Below, one piece after another: positions 1 to 6,505 of a stretch of DNA of 64,000 nt. The DNA is from Candidatus Gastranaerophilales bacterium. Its GTDB lineage: Bacteria; Cyanobacteriota; Vampirovibrionia; Gastranaerophilales; Gastranaerophilaceae. The position numbers and the translations under genes were made by a program. A model generated the notes under the pieces. It ran no database searches. It saw nothing but the letters and a program-made list of their open reading frames with translations, and was not told where the DNA came from. The stretch covers positions 1 through 64,000 of the forward strand of contig CALUWH010000003.1 in assembly GCA_944324435.1 (NCBI GenBank), read 5' to 3'. Within the stretch, counting starts at the first letter, position 1; the number at the start of each line of letters is the position of its first letter.

Positions 1-191
1 CTTACTAAATATGTTAATCTGATTTTTTGTTTTTCATTCAAGTGGATTGCATATTCAGAAAGTTTTTTTCTAACAGCGCCGTGTTGTCCTGATGCTGTTT
101 GTCTCATAGAAGATGTTAGCTTTCTGTTTGACAAATCCTTAACTCCGTAGTTACGGAATAATTTATTCGTTGGTCCTGTGTATCTTGCCAT
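1..191 (-). CDS. rpsD: 30S ribosomal protein S4, N-terminal part (cut by window edge)
   Basis: This is the first 63 codons of S4, which nucleates 16S rRNA 5'-domain folding. The protein begins MARYTGPTNKLFRNYG and continues to KLSEYAIHLNEKQKIRLTY, the conserved S4 stretch before the S4 RNA-binding domain. The N-terminal Cys4 zinc motif found in many S4 proteins is absent, so this is a zinc-free type. The gene is last in view of the minus-strand infA-rpmJ-rpsM-rpsK-rpsD series. rpoA would be expected just off the left edge. A GAGAAAA stretch before the ATG is a modest ribosome binding site. Identification is secure although the C-terminus is missing. Confidence 0.9.
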   Translation of the reverse strand, partial: MARYTGPTNKLFRNYGVKDLSNRKLTSSMRQTASGQHGAVRKKLSEYAIHLNEKQKIRLTYLV

Positions 192-264
192 TATTATTTT
201 CTCCTTTTCTTCTGCGAGGCATCTATGGTTTGCTCTTTTGGCTTAAGAACAAGCCCTCGCTTAT

Positions 265-336
265 TGAGTGAGGAGTGACGAGTGAGGGGTGACGAGTTAT
301 CAAAGTCGCTTCACGCTTCACACTTCACACTTCACG
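265..336. repeat. Heptamer-built inverted repeat, copy A (rpsD-rpsK gap)
   Basis: The left arm (265-296) is four to five degenerate 7-mers of the form GTGAGGA/GTGACGA. The right arm (306-336) is four 7-mers GCTTCAC, GCTTCAC, ACTTCAC, ACTTCAC. GTGA in the left arm pairs with TCAC in the right arm every seven bases, with mismatched triplets between. Two related elements lie in the next two gaps of the same operon. Confidence 0.8.
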
Positions 337-342
337 AATGTA

Positions 343-729
343 CTATACACGTCTCTTTTTCGGTGGACGGCAACCGTTGTGTGGAATTGGTGTTACGTCT
401 TTAATTAACGTAATTTCCAAACCTGCAGCCTGAATAGCTCTGATAGCTGTTTCACGGCCTGAACCAGGTCCTTTGATATGAACTTCTACTTTTTTCATAC
501 CTTGGTCTATTGATTTTTTAGCAACCAATTCTGCTGCTGACTGAGCTGCAAACGGAGTACCTTTTCTTGCTCCTTTGAAGCCTGTAGCACCGGCTGTTGC
601 CCAAGCAATAGCATTACCTTGTGTATCTGTAGAAGTTACTATTGTATTATTGAATGTTGACTGAATGTGTACAACACCCTGCAATACATTTTTCTTTTCT
701 TTTTTCTTTGTAGTCTTTGGTCTTGCCAT
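343..729 (-). CDS. rpsK: 30S ribosomal protein S11
   Basis: S11 (128 aa, normal length) forms part of the 30S platform near the mRNA exit and binds the 16S central domain. The C-terminus [15 protein letters not shown] and the internal [13 protein letters not shown] segment are diagnostic. The lysine-rich N-terminus is typical. It lies between rpsM and rpsD in the conserved alpha-operon order. The gaps on each side are unusually long for this operon (about 120-150 bases) because each holds a heptamer inverted repeat. Confidence 0.97.
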   Translation of the reverse strand: MARPKTTKKKEKKNVLQGVVHIQSTFNNTIVTSTDTQGNAIAWATAGATGFKGARKGTPFAAQSAAELVAKKSIDQGMKKVEVHIKGPGSGRETAIRAIQAAGLEITLIKDVTPIPHNGCRPPKKRRV

Positions 730-779
730 TTTCTTATTTCCTTATATTATTAGTATTTATATATCAATCTTTTGTGTTT

Positions 780-848
780 GAAGTGATTAGTGAGTAGTGA
801 ATAGATTTTCATATCTCTAGTCACTGGTTTCTATTCACCAGTCACTAT
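780..848. repeat. Heptamer-built inverted repeat, copy B (rpsK-rpsM gap)
   Basis: The left arm (about 782-804) reads AGTGATT-AGTGAGT-AGTGAAT-AG. The right arm (about 818-848) contains TAGTCAC, TATTCAC and CAGTCAC units that pair with it. The 7-base period and GTGA/TCAC core match copies A and C. The sequence sits between rpsM and rpsK and would be transcribed. Confidence 0.8.
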
Positions 849-850
849 AT

Positions 851-1219
851 TTATTTCTTTTTACCTGCGATAGGTCCGGTCTTTTTACCGCGTCTTGTTC
901 TTGCGTTAGTTTTTGTTCTCTGACCTCTGCAAGGAAGACCTCTTTTGTGTCTCATACCTCTGTAAGAGTTGATTTCCTGAAGACGTTTGATGCTCATTGT
1001 CACTTCACGTCTCAAATCACCTTCAATATTGTATTCTGATAACGCATTACGTAATTGTTTAATATCGTCATCTGTTAAATCATCTGTTCTCAAGTCCGGA
1101 GAAATACCGGTTGCTTCAAGAATCTTTTTGCTTCTAGCAGGTCCTATTCCGTAGATATAGGTTAAAGCTATTTCTAGTCTTTTGTTACGAGGTAAGTCTA
1201 CCCCAACTAATCTTGCCAT
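851..1219 (-). CDS. rpsM: 30S ribosomal protein S13
   Basis: S13 (122 aa) is a 30S head protein that contacts the 50S subunit and P-site tRNA. The H2TH-like N-terminal part ([36 protein letters not shown]) and the basic tail with [17 protein letters not shown] and [10 protein letters not shown] are textbook S13. It is followed by rpsK and preceded by rpmJ in the usual order. The GAAAGAAAAC before the ATG is a weak SD-like stretch. Confidence 0.97.
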   Translation of the reverse strand: MARLVGVDLPRNKRLEIALTYIYGIGPARSKKILEATGISPDLRTDDLTDDDIKQLRNALSEYNIEGDLRREVTMSIKRLQEINSYRGMRHKRGLPCRGQRTKTNARTRRGKKTGPIAGKKK

Positions 1220-1260
1220 GTTTTCTTTCCTTTATAACTTTTTTACTAATTACTACTTGT

Positions 1261-1328
1261 TTAGTGATTCGTGAATAGTGAGTAGTGAATAGGAAAAATT
1301 TTCTAATCACTAGTCACTATTCACTGCC
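1261..1328. repeat. Heptamer-built inverted repeat, copy C (rpsM-rpmJ gap)
   Basis: The left arm (1261-1292) is TTAGTGA, TTCGTGA, ATAGTGA, GTAGTGA, ATAG. The right arm (1303-1326) is CTAATCAC, TAGTCAC, TATTCAC. This is the best-matched copy of the three. The short gap between rpmJ and infA has no copy. Confidence 0.82.
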
Positions 1329-1335
1329 CACCGGC

Positions 1336-1449
1336 CTAACCCTGTCTTTGTTTATGCTTAGGGTTTTCGCATATTACTGCAACTCTGCCTTTTCTTTTGA
1401 TAACTTTGCATTTGTCGCACATTGGTTTTACTGATGATCTTGTTTTCAT
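1336..1449 (-). CDS. rpmJ: 50S ribosomal protein L36
   Basis: This 37-residue gene encodes the smallest 50S protein. Its zinc ligands are visible: CDKC near residues 11-14 and the C...H pair in VICENPKH. The protein starts [14 protein letters not shown] and ends HKQRQG, the classic zinc-binding L36. It lies between infA and rpsM as in most bacteria and is preceded by an AAGGAAC SD 7 bases before the ATG. Confidence 0.97.
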   Translation of the reverse strand: MKTRSSVKPMCDKCKVIKRKGRVAVICENPKHKQRQG

Positions 1450-1475
1450 TTTCTTGTTCCTTTATATTATCTTTA

Positions 1476-1691
1476 TTATTTAAGTCTGAAAGTTATTCTG
1501 CCTTTGGTTAAATCATAAGGCGTCATTTCTACCTTTACTCTGTCGCCCGGCAATATCCTGATGAAATTTTTTCTGATTTTGCCTGATATATGTGCCAGAA
1601 TCTCATATCCGTTTTCAAGTTTAACCTTGAACATCGCATTCGGCATGGACTCCAGAATTGTACCTTCTATTTCTATTACGTCTTTTGCCAT
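1476..1691 (-). CDS. infA: Translation initiation factor IF-1
   Basis: IF-1 (71 aa, standard length) occupies the 30S A site during initiation. The single S1/OB fold is recognisable from [19 protein letters not shown], the [13 protein letters not shown] core and the [14 protein letters not shown] ending. GAGGAC lies 5 bases before the ATG. It is the first gene of this minus-strand run. The rest of the S10/spc genes are not adjacent, so the ribosomal cluster is split here. A promoter is proposed at 1743-1770. Confidence 0.97.
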   Translation of the reverse strand: MAKDVIEIEGTILESMPNAMFKVKLENGYEILAHISGKIRKNFIRILPGDRVKVEMTPYDLTKGRITFRLK

Positions 1692-1742
1692 ATTGTCCTC
1701 TATTTTCGGCTTTCAACAGATGAAATTTTCTCATCTTAATTT

Positions 1743-1770
1743 ATCATACTTGCTAAAATTCTTATTGCAA
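1743..1770 (-). promoter_or_regulatory. Probable sigma-70 promoter of the infA-rpsD operon
   Basis: On the minus strand TTGCAA (1765-1770) and TATGAT (1743-1748) are separated by 16 bases. The spacing and hexamers fit a vegetative promoter about 50 bases upstream of the infA start. Confidence 0.55.
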
Positions 1771-1992
1771 GCATGTTTATTACTTTTTAACCGATTTTGT
1801 TAAGTTTTATTGCTGATTGTTTATTAAAAATAAGGTGATATTCAAAATATTATTACACTCATCTTTACTATTTATATCTGTACTTCACTAAATTTTCCAA
1901 TCTGTATTGTATCACTTTATTATAAAAACAATCATATAATTGCTAAAAATTTTTTCTGTTCATAAAGAAGTCGTAAAGACCCTTTGTTCGAG

Positions 1993-2015
1993 CGAAGCCG
2001 GTTTTAGGGGCTTCG
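1993..2015. other. Isolated hairpin in the infA-kdsA divergent gap
   Basis: CGAAGCC (1993-1999) pairs perfectly with GGCTTCG (2009-2015) around a 9-base loop. No T-tract follows on either strand, so a classical terminator is unlikely. The remaining 1771-2090 stretch holds no ORF or RNA that I recognise. Confidence 0.45.
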
Positions 2016-2094
2016 GTTGAGTCTGGAAACGGTATTAGTCTGTCTATTTTACGGAACTGTTGTGCTGCACATTGCATTAATTATTGTAAGATGG

Positions 2095-2123
2095 TTGAAA
2101 AAGTTAAGCTGTAGTTATAGAAT
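2095..2123 (+). promoter_or_regulatory. Probable kdsA promoter
   Basis: TTGAAA (2095-2100) and TAGAAT (2118-2123) are separated by exactly 17 bases. They lie about 40 bases before the kdsA start. Confidence 0.65.
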
Positions 2124-2163
2124 ATTTCTTGTCACTTTATTAATAAAACCTTGAGGAGTTCTA

Positions 2164-2979
2164 ATGACAATCAGACTAAAAAACTTTGAAGTCGGCGGAG
2201 ATAAATTGACAATCCTTGCAGGACCTTGTGCTATTGAATCTCTTGACGTCTTGAGAAAAACCGCGGAGGGACTAAAAACCGTTTGCGAAAAATTGGATAT
2301 AAATTATGTATTCAAATCTTCTTTTGATAAGGCAAATCGTTCTTCTATCACATCTTTTAGAGGGCCCGGAATGGAAAAAGGGCTTGAGGTGTTAAGTCTG
2401 ATAAAAAAAGAATTTGATATTCCGATAGTTACTGATATTCATCTTCCCGAACAAGCTCTCCCTGTTGCGGAAGTGGCAGATATATTACAAATTCCGGCAT
2501 TTTTATGCAGGCAGACGGATTTACTTGTTGCGGCCGCTAAAACCGGAAGAATTGTTAACATTAAAAAAGGGCAATTTCTAGCTCCGCAGCAGATGAAATC
2601 TTTAATCAAAAAAGTAGAAGAGTCAGGAAATAAAAAAATTATGGTTACGGATAGGGGAGTGTCATTCGGGTATAACAACCTTGTGGTTGATTTTCGTGCA
2701 ATTCCAATTATGAAAGAATTTGGCTATCCTGTTGTGTTCGATGCTACTCACAGCGTTCAGATGCCCGGTTCTAACGGTGATTCTACCGGCGGTGACAGAA
2801 GATTTGTTCCAACTCTTGCAAATGCGGCTATGGCTGCCGGGGCGGATGTATTGTTTTTTGAAGTTCATCCAGATCCCGATTGCGCGTTGTGTGACGGTCC
2901 TAATATGCTAGCACTTTCAGATGCAGAAAAAGTTTTTGCAAAATGCAAAGCTATTTTTGAAATTATAAAGGAAAGTTAA
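2164..2979 (+). CDS. kdsA: 3-deoxy-8-phosphooctulonate synthase (KDO-8-P synthase)
   Basis: The enzyme condenses phosphoenolpyruvate with arabinose-5-phosphate to make KDO-8-P, the precursor of the inner-core LPS sugar. Its presence argues for a Gram-negative envelope. At 271 aa it has the normal length. Visible signatures are AGPCAIES (residues 19-26), [12 protein letters not shown] and [10 protein letters not shown]. The Cys22 in GPCAIES is the ligand that marks the metal-dependent class of KdsA (the E. coli type has Asn here). GAGGAG lies 6 bases before the ATG. It is a single gene with its own promoter and a following hairpin; other KDO genes are not in the window. Confidence 0.95.
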   Translation: MTIRLKNFEVGGDKLTILAGPCAIESLDVLRKTAEGLKTVCEKLDINYVFKSSFDKANRSSITSFRGPGMEKGLEVLSLIKKEFDIPIVTDIHLPEQALPVAEVADILQIPAFLCRQTDLLVAAAKTGRIVNIKKGQFLAPQQMKSLIKKVEESGNKKIMVTDRGVSFGYNNLVVDFRAIPIMKEFGYPVVFDATHSVQMPGSNGDSTGGDRRFVPTLANAAMAAGADVLFFEVHPDPDCALCDGPNMLALSDAEKVFAKCKAIFEIIKES

Positions 2980-2990
2980 ATGCGAACTAG

Positions 2991-3031
2991 ACTCTAAAAC
3001 CGGACAAAGTAAAAAAGTCTGTTTTTAGAGT
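2991..3031 (+). terminator. Hairpin after kdsA
   Basis: ACTCTAAAA (2991-2999) pairs with TTTTAGAGT (3023-3031), and inner CGGAC/GTCTG bases can also pair. It sits directly downstream of kdsA, but only a short, mixed T stretch follows, so termination is plausible rather than certain. Confidence 0.5.
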
Positions 3032-3139
3032 CCGTTCATTCATAATAATTATATTTTATAGCTGAAGTACAGGTAAAATATGAGACGGTTTTTATACTAA
3101 GCAACGTTTCTACATCTTTTTTAGCAAGTTTAATCCGTC

Positions 3140-3982
3140 TTAATTCTCTACAAGAACTTCTTTGAGTGTTTTTAGTGCCGCTAATGTATTCGGAAATCCT
3201 ACATAAGGCAGACATTGAATTATTGCGGCCGTAACTGTTTCTTTTGAATTTCCTGCTCTTAGATTACCTTTAATATGGCTTTTTAAGGTCGTTGAGTTTC
3301 CTGTTGTAACAAGAGCTGCAATAAATAACAATTCTCTTGTTTTAATATCAAGTCCCTCACGTGTATAGAAGTCTCCGAAGCAGACTTCTGTCAAAAATCT
3401 TGCAACTTCAGCTCCCATATCATCAGGAAGTCCCTCCATTGCTTGTTTTATTTCGTCTCCGTATAAAGGATTTTGAATTTCAAAACCTTTTTGGTATCGT
3501 TCTTCTTCCTTAACTGTTGCTGTAGATTTTAGAGGTGTTTCGATTCCTCTTTCTTTAAACACATCGTTTAATACACCTAAAGCATTCAAAGTTTTCGGGA
3601 ATCCGATAAACGGCGCAAGCTGGTAAATTGCTTCTCTTAATTCAATCGGAGTTGCCCCTGCGTTTAGGGCTCCATTAATATGCGCCTTTAACTGCGGTAA
3701 AGTCTGTTGAACGGCAAGAGATGTTACTGTCAGTAATTCTCTTGTCTTAATATCCAAATCGCCTACAGTGAAAACTTCTCCGAAAATGTATTTTTGTAAA
3801 ATTGCCATCATTTCAGGGTCATCGCCGGTCGGAGTTAGCGCTTCTCCGCCAAAGAGCGTTTTATAATTTTTCTTACAAATATCTGTTCTTGTCATGTTTT
3901 TGTCCTCATTTTGTACTGCTGCCGCAAAAAGAAAATTTTGCGAAAGCAGCACGGCTATAAATAATAGCAGTATTTTTTTCAT
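3140..3982 (-). CDS. Exported carboxymuconolactone decarboxylase-family protein (two CMD domains)
   Basis: The 280-aa product has a signal peptide (residues 1-20, MKKILLLFIAVLLSQNFLFA). Two CMD/AhpD-like repeats follow: about 75-150 (DIKTRELLTVTSLA...LKAHINGALNAGAT) and about 195-275 (DIKTRELLFIAALVT...LKSHIKGNLRAG). The CxxC redox pair of AhpD is not visible, so peroxidase activity is doubtful. The family includes decarboxylases and uncharacterised proteins. It follows the alpha/beta hydrolase with stop and start overlapping (TAATG) and has AAGGGGAA before its ATG, so the two are co-translated and probably act together in the periplasm. The true substrate is unknown. Confidence 0.8.
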   Translation of the reverse strand: MKKILLLFIAVLLSQNFLFAAAVQNEDKNMTRTDICKKNYKTLFGGEALTPTGDDPEMMAILQKYIFGEVFTVGDLDIKTRELLTVTSLAVQQTLPQLKAHINGALNAGATPIELREAIYQLAPFIGFPKTLNALGVLNDVFKERGIETPLKSTATVKEEERYQKGFEIQNPLYGDEIKQAMEGLPDDMGAEVARFLTEVCFGDFYTREGLDIKTRELLFIAALVTTGNSTTLKSHIKGNLRAGNSKETVTAAIIQCLPYVGFPNTLAALKTLKEVLVEN

Positions 3983-5013
3983 TATTTATTCCCCTTCAAG
4001 TATGTTGTGAAGAATTGTTCAATCTTATCAAACGGAATTTTCTCAAGATTGTCATACAAATCAACGTGATTTGCACCATCAACAATCAAAAGTTCCTTGT
4101 TGCTGCCTTTGAGCTTTTTGAAAGCATCTTCACTAAAATATCTGCTATGTGCTTTTTCACCGTGAATCATCAATACAGCGTTTTTGATTTCGTTGCTGTA
4201 AGCCAAAATCGGCATATTTATTAAAGCAAGAGAAGCTGTTGTATTCCAGTTTCCGTTAGAATTTATTGAACGTTCATGGAATCCTCGTTCAGTTTTATAA
4301 TACCCGTAGTAATCTTTTACAAACTGTGGTTCTTCCCCTGTTAATTTTTCAGGAAGCCCCGGAGCTTTAGCATAACTGCCGTTTTTAAAATCTTCCGTTC
4401 TTTGTTTGTTCAATGCTTCTTTTAATTCATAGCGTGCTTTTTCGTCCATTGAATCAAAATAGCCGTTTGCCGTAACTCTTGTCATATCGTACATTGTAAC
4501 CGTAACGGTTCCTTTAATTCTGGTATCAATAGCCGCAGCGTTCAAGCCGAACCCACCGAAACCGCAAATTCCGATAATTCCAATTTCATCAGGATTAACG
4601 TCTTTTTGATTGCTCAAAAAGTCTACTGCTGCACTAAAGTCTTCCGTATTAATTTCAGGTGATGAAACATTTCTAGGCTCACCGGAGCTTTCTCCCGTAT
4701 ATGAAGGATCAAATGCTAAGGTTACAAACCCCCTTTCTGCCATTGTTTGAGCATACAAGCCCGATGCCTGCTCTTTTACTGCACCAAAAGGGCCTGCAAC
4801 TGCAATCGCTGCCATTTCTTCTGACGGCTTGTTTTTCGGGGTGTATAAATCCCCAACAAGAGTTATTCCGTATCTGTTTTTAAAATTTACTTTTTTAACA
4901 TCAACCTTGTCGCTTTTCGGGAATGTTTTATCCCAATCATTAGTTTTTGCCATACTTGTACCTCCTATAATTAATATAAACGTAACAGTTAAAATCAAAA
5001 GTTTTTTAAACAT
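3982..5013 (-). CDS. Exported alpha/beta hydrolase (dienelactone-hydrolase-like)
   Basis: The 343-aa protein starts with a signal peptide (MFKKLLILTVTFILIIGG) and carries the alpha/beta hydrolase fold. The nucleophile elbow reads GICGFGG with Cys150 where a Ser is usual. The catalytic His is probably the one in DGANHVDLYD near the C-terminus. Cys nucleophiles are known in dienelactone hydrolases; related proteins in gut bacteria are mostly uncharacterised. GGAGG lies 5 bases before the ATG. It is downstream of the DUF3737 gene and overlaps the CMD gene by one base. Horizontal transfer from gut Firmicutes is plausible for the whole cluster but untested. Confidence 0.8.
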   Translation of the reverse strand: MFKKLLILTVTFILIIGGTSMAKTNDWDKTFPKSDKVDVKKVNFKNRYGITLVGDLYTPKNKPSEEMAAIAVAGPFGAVKEQASGLYAQTMAERGFVTLAFDPSYTGESSGEPRNVSSPEINTEDFSAAVDFLSNQKDVNPDEIGIIGICGFGGFGLNAAAIDTRIKGTVTVTMYDMTRVTANGYFDSMDEKARYELKEALNKQRTEDFKNGSYAKAPGLPEKLTGEEPQFVKDYYGYYKTERGFHERSINSNGNWNTTASLALINMPILAYSNEIKNAVLMIHGEKAHSRYFSEDAFKKLKGSNKELLIVDGANHVDLYDNLEKIPFDKIEQFFTTYLKGNK

Positions 5014-5025
5014 ATTGCCTCCATT

Positions 5026-5886
5026 TTAAGCAGTCATCTTATTTTCTCTTACTAAAACTTTACCTCGGCATTTCATAATCGCATCCTCAGAAATTATTTC
5101 TCCGACAGAATCAGCAACAATTGTGCCTGATTTAGGATTTTTAACAGAATCTATATGCCCTATAATATCGGCTTCCACTTCGGAATACTCAAAAGATAAA
5201 TCCGTATCTTCCATTGTACAGTTTATTAGTTTTAAATTTTTGCAATAACATAAAGGCTGTGTGCCGATAATCTTACAGTTGATAAATGTTAAATTTTCGC
5301 TAAACCAGCCAAGATACTCGCCTTTTACAACAGAGTTTTCAACAATGATATTTTTTCCGTGCCAAAACGCGTCTTTTGTATCAAGGTTTGAATTTTTTAT
5401 GTGAACATTTTTCATGTACTGGAATGTATATTTGCCCGTGAGATTAAGACAATCCACATCAACATCTTTTGATTCAAACAAAAAGTACATTGAATCAATT
5501 GTTGAGTTCGTGATTTTTACCCCTTTGCATCTCCAGCCAAATTCGGGAGACAGAATATTGGAGTTATTAACCGTGATATTTTTGCACTCTCTTAGGCACT
5601 TAACCCCTTGAATATTGCAGTATGATATTTCTCCGTCCTTGCAATACCAAAGAGGGGCTCTCGTTTTTTCATCCATTGATGAATTTTTCAGCAGGAATTT
5701 TTTTGCATGCCACATTGGATAACGGAGCGAAAAAGAGCAGTTATTTACCGCAAAATTTCTGCACTCTTTTAAAACCGACTCTCCGTCTGCCGGCCCTTCA
5801 AACTTACAGTTCAAAACATTCGTATCTTTTAAATTGTACAAAGAACGTTCTTCATCAAATGTTTGGTTAAAAATTTGTTTTTTCAT
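5026..5886 (-). CDS. DUF3737 family protein (right-handed beta-helix of pentapeptide-like repeats)
   Basis: The 286-aa product is built of about 20-residue rungs such as FLLKNSSMD, ISYCNIQGVK, ITVNNSNIL, VKITNSTID and LTFINCKII. This is typical of a beta-helix and of the DUF3737 family common in gut Clostridia. The start at 5886 is chosen because AGGAGAG precedes this ATG. The open frame extends 27 codons further, but that part overlaps the broken EamA gene in another frame. The ATG overlaps the TGA of that remnant (ATGA), a sign of past translational coupling. There is no signal peptide. Function is unknown. Confidence 0.85.
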   Translation of the reverse strand: MKKQIFNQTFDEERSLYNLKDTNVLNCKFEGPADGESVLKECRNFAVNNCSFSLRYPMWHAKKFLLKNSSMDEKTRAPLWYCKDGEISYCNIQGVKCLRECKNITVNNSNILSPEFGWRCKGVKITNSTIDSMYFLFESKDVDVDCLNLTGKYTFQYMKNVHIKNSNLDTKDAFWHGKNIIVENSVVKGEYLGWFSENLTFINCKIIGTQPLCYCKNLKLINCTMEDTDLSFEYSEVEADIIGHIDSVKNPKSGTIVADSVGEIISEDAIMKCRGKVLVRENKMTA

Positions 5887-6154
5887 CGGATACTCTCCTT
5901 TGCTGTTATATTTCGTCTGCTGTTCGGGATTTGCGAAAAAACTATTGCCGAAAGCATTATCAAACATCCTGCAATTTCCCGTGCGGTAAGAGTTTCTCCA
6001 AGCAGCAGCATTCCGCCCAATACCGCAAAAACAGCCTCACTGCTTAAAATTAATGTTGCTAAAACGGCTTTTGTGCAACAAATGATAACCCTGAAATCAG
6101 GGCCGCCATCAATAAAGCTATATTACAATATAAATATAGATTTTTTTGCTGCAT
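5883..6154 (-). pseudogene. EamA/DMT-family transporter remnant with large internal deletion
   Basis: The minus strand reads MQQKNLYLYCNIALLMAALI then SGLSFVAQK in one frame, which is EamA transmembrane helix 1, and stops at a TAG. The next frame picks up AVLATLILSSEAVFAVLGGM then LLLGETLTAREIAGCLIML, the typical last two helices of the family. Roughly 200 residues between them are missing and the junction is out of frame, so no transporter can be made. The last codons overlap the DUF3737 start. The flanking small protein and DUF3737 gene are intact. Confidence 0.85.
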
Positions 6155-6166
6155 GCTGTTACCTAT

Positions 6167-6391
6167 TTAAGACGGATTTTGACTTATTTGAAAAATCAAA
6201 TAATCAAGACAATCTACCTTTTTTTGTGACTCATGCAGACTTTCAAGAAGGCGAGTTTTTTGTGTATATAAAAGTTGAACAAGCTGGTTGTTTAAACCGG
6301 CCTCTTTCATTCTAAAAAACTCTTCTATTAACTCTTTTGGACAGTCTGCATCTTTTAGATTTTGCAATATATTATCATCTTTAATATTCAT
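6167..6391 (-). CDS. Small conserved protein of unknown function
   Basis: The 74-aa, charged, all-helical-looking product contains LKDADCPKELIEEFFRMKEA and ends with KKVDCLDYLIFQI. I recall similar short proteins (a DAxCPxELIEEF start and a KxxDCLDYL tail) from many gut Firmicutes, without a known role. It is first in the minus-strand cluster with the dead EamA gene, DUF3737, the hydrolase and the CMD protein, and diverges from comEC. No clear SD is seen before the ATG. Confidence 0.65.
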   Translation of the reverse strand: MNIKDDNILQNLKDADCPKELIEEFFRMKEAGLNNQLVQLLYTQKTRLLESLHESQKKVDCLDYLIFQISQNPS

Positions 6392-6466
6392 TAATTCTAT
6401 TATTTACTCTTTTTATAAAATAGCAAATACTTATATTCTATTGCTTATTATGCTTAACAGGCATAG

Positions 6467-6495
6467 TTCAACCGTAAAAGACTCTGTGATAGAAT
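6467..6495 (+). promoter_or_regulatory. Probable comEC promoter, near-leaderless
   Basis: TTCAAC (6467-6472), a 17-base spacer and TAGAAT (6490-6495) with an upstream TG (extended -10) are followed only 10 bases later by the comEC ATG. There is no SD. The predicted 5' leader is about 3-4 bases. Confidence 0.5.
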
Positions 6496-6505
6496 TAAAT
6501 TTAGT

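Noticed and set aside
2439-2911. Open frames on the opposite strand and in other frames within kdsA
   Set aside because: They are shadows of a well-conserved gene and match no family.
1985-3031. Inverted CCGGTTTTAG / CTAAAACCGG on both sides of kdsA, suggestive of a transposable unit
   Set aside because: The matching core is only 10 bases and the flanks do not align well; each half is better explained by its own hairpin. No target duplication was seen.
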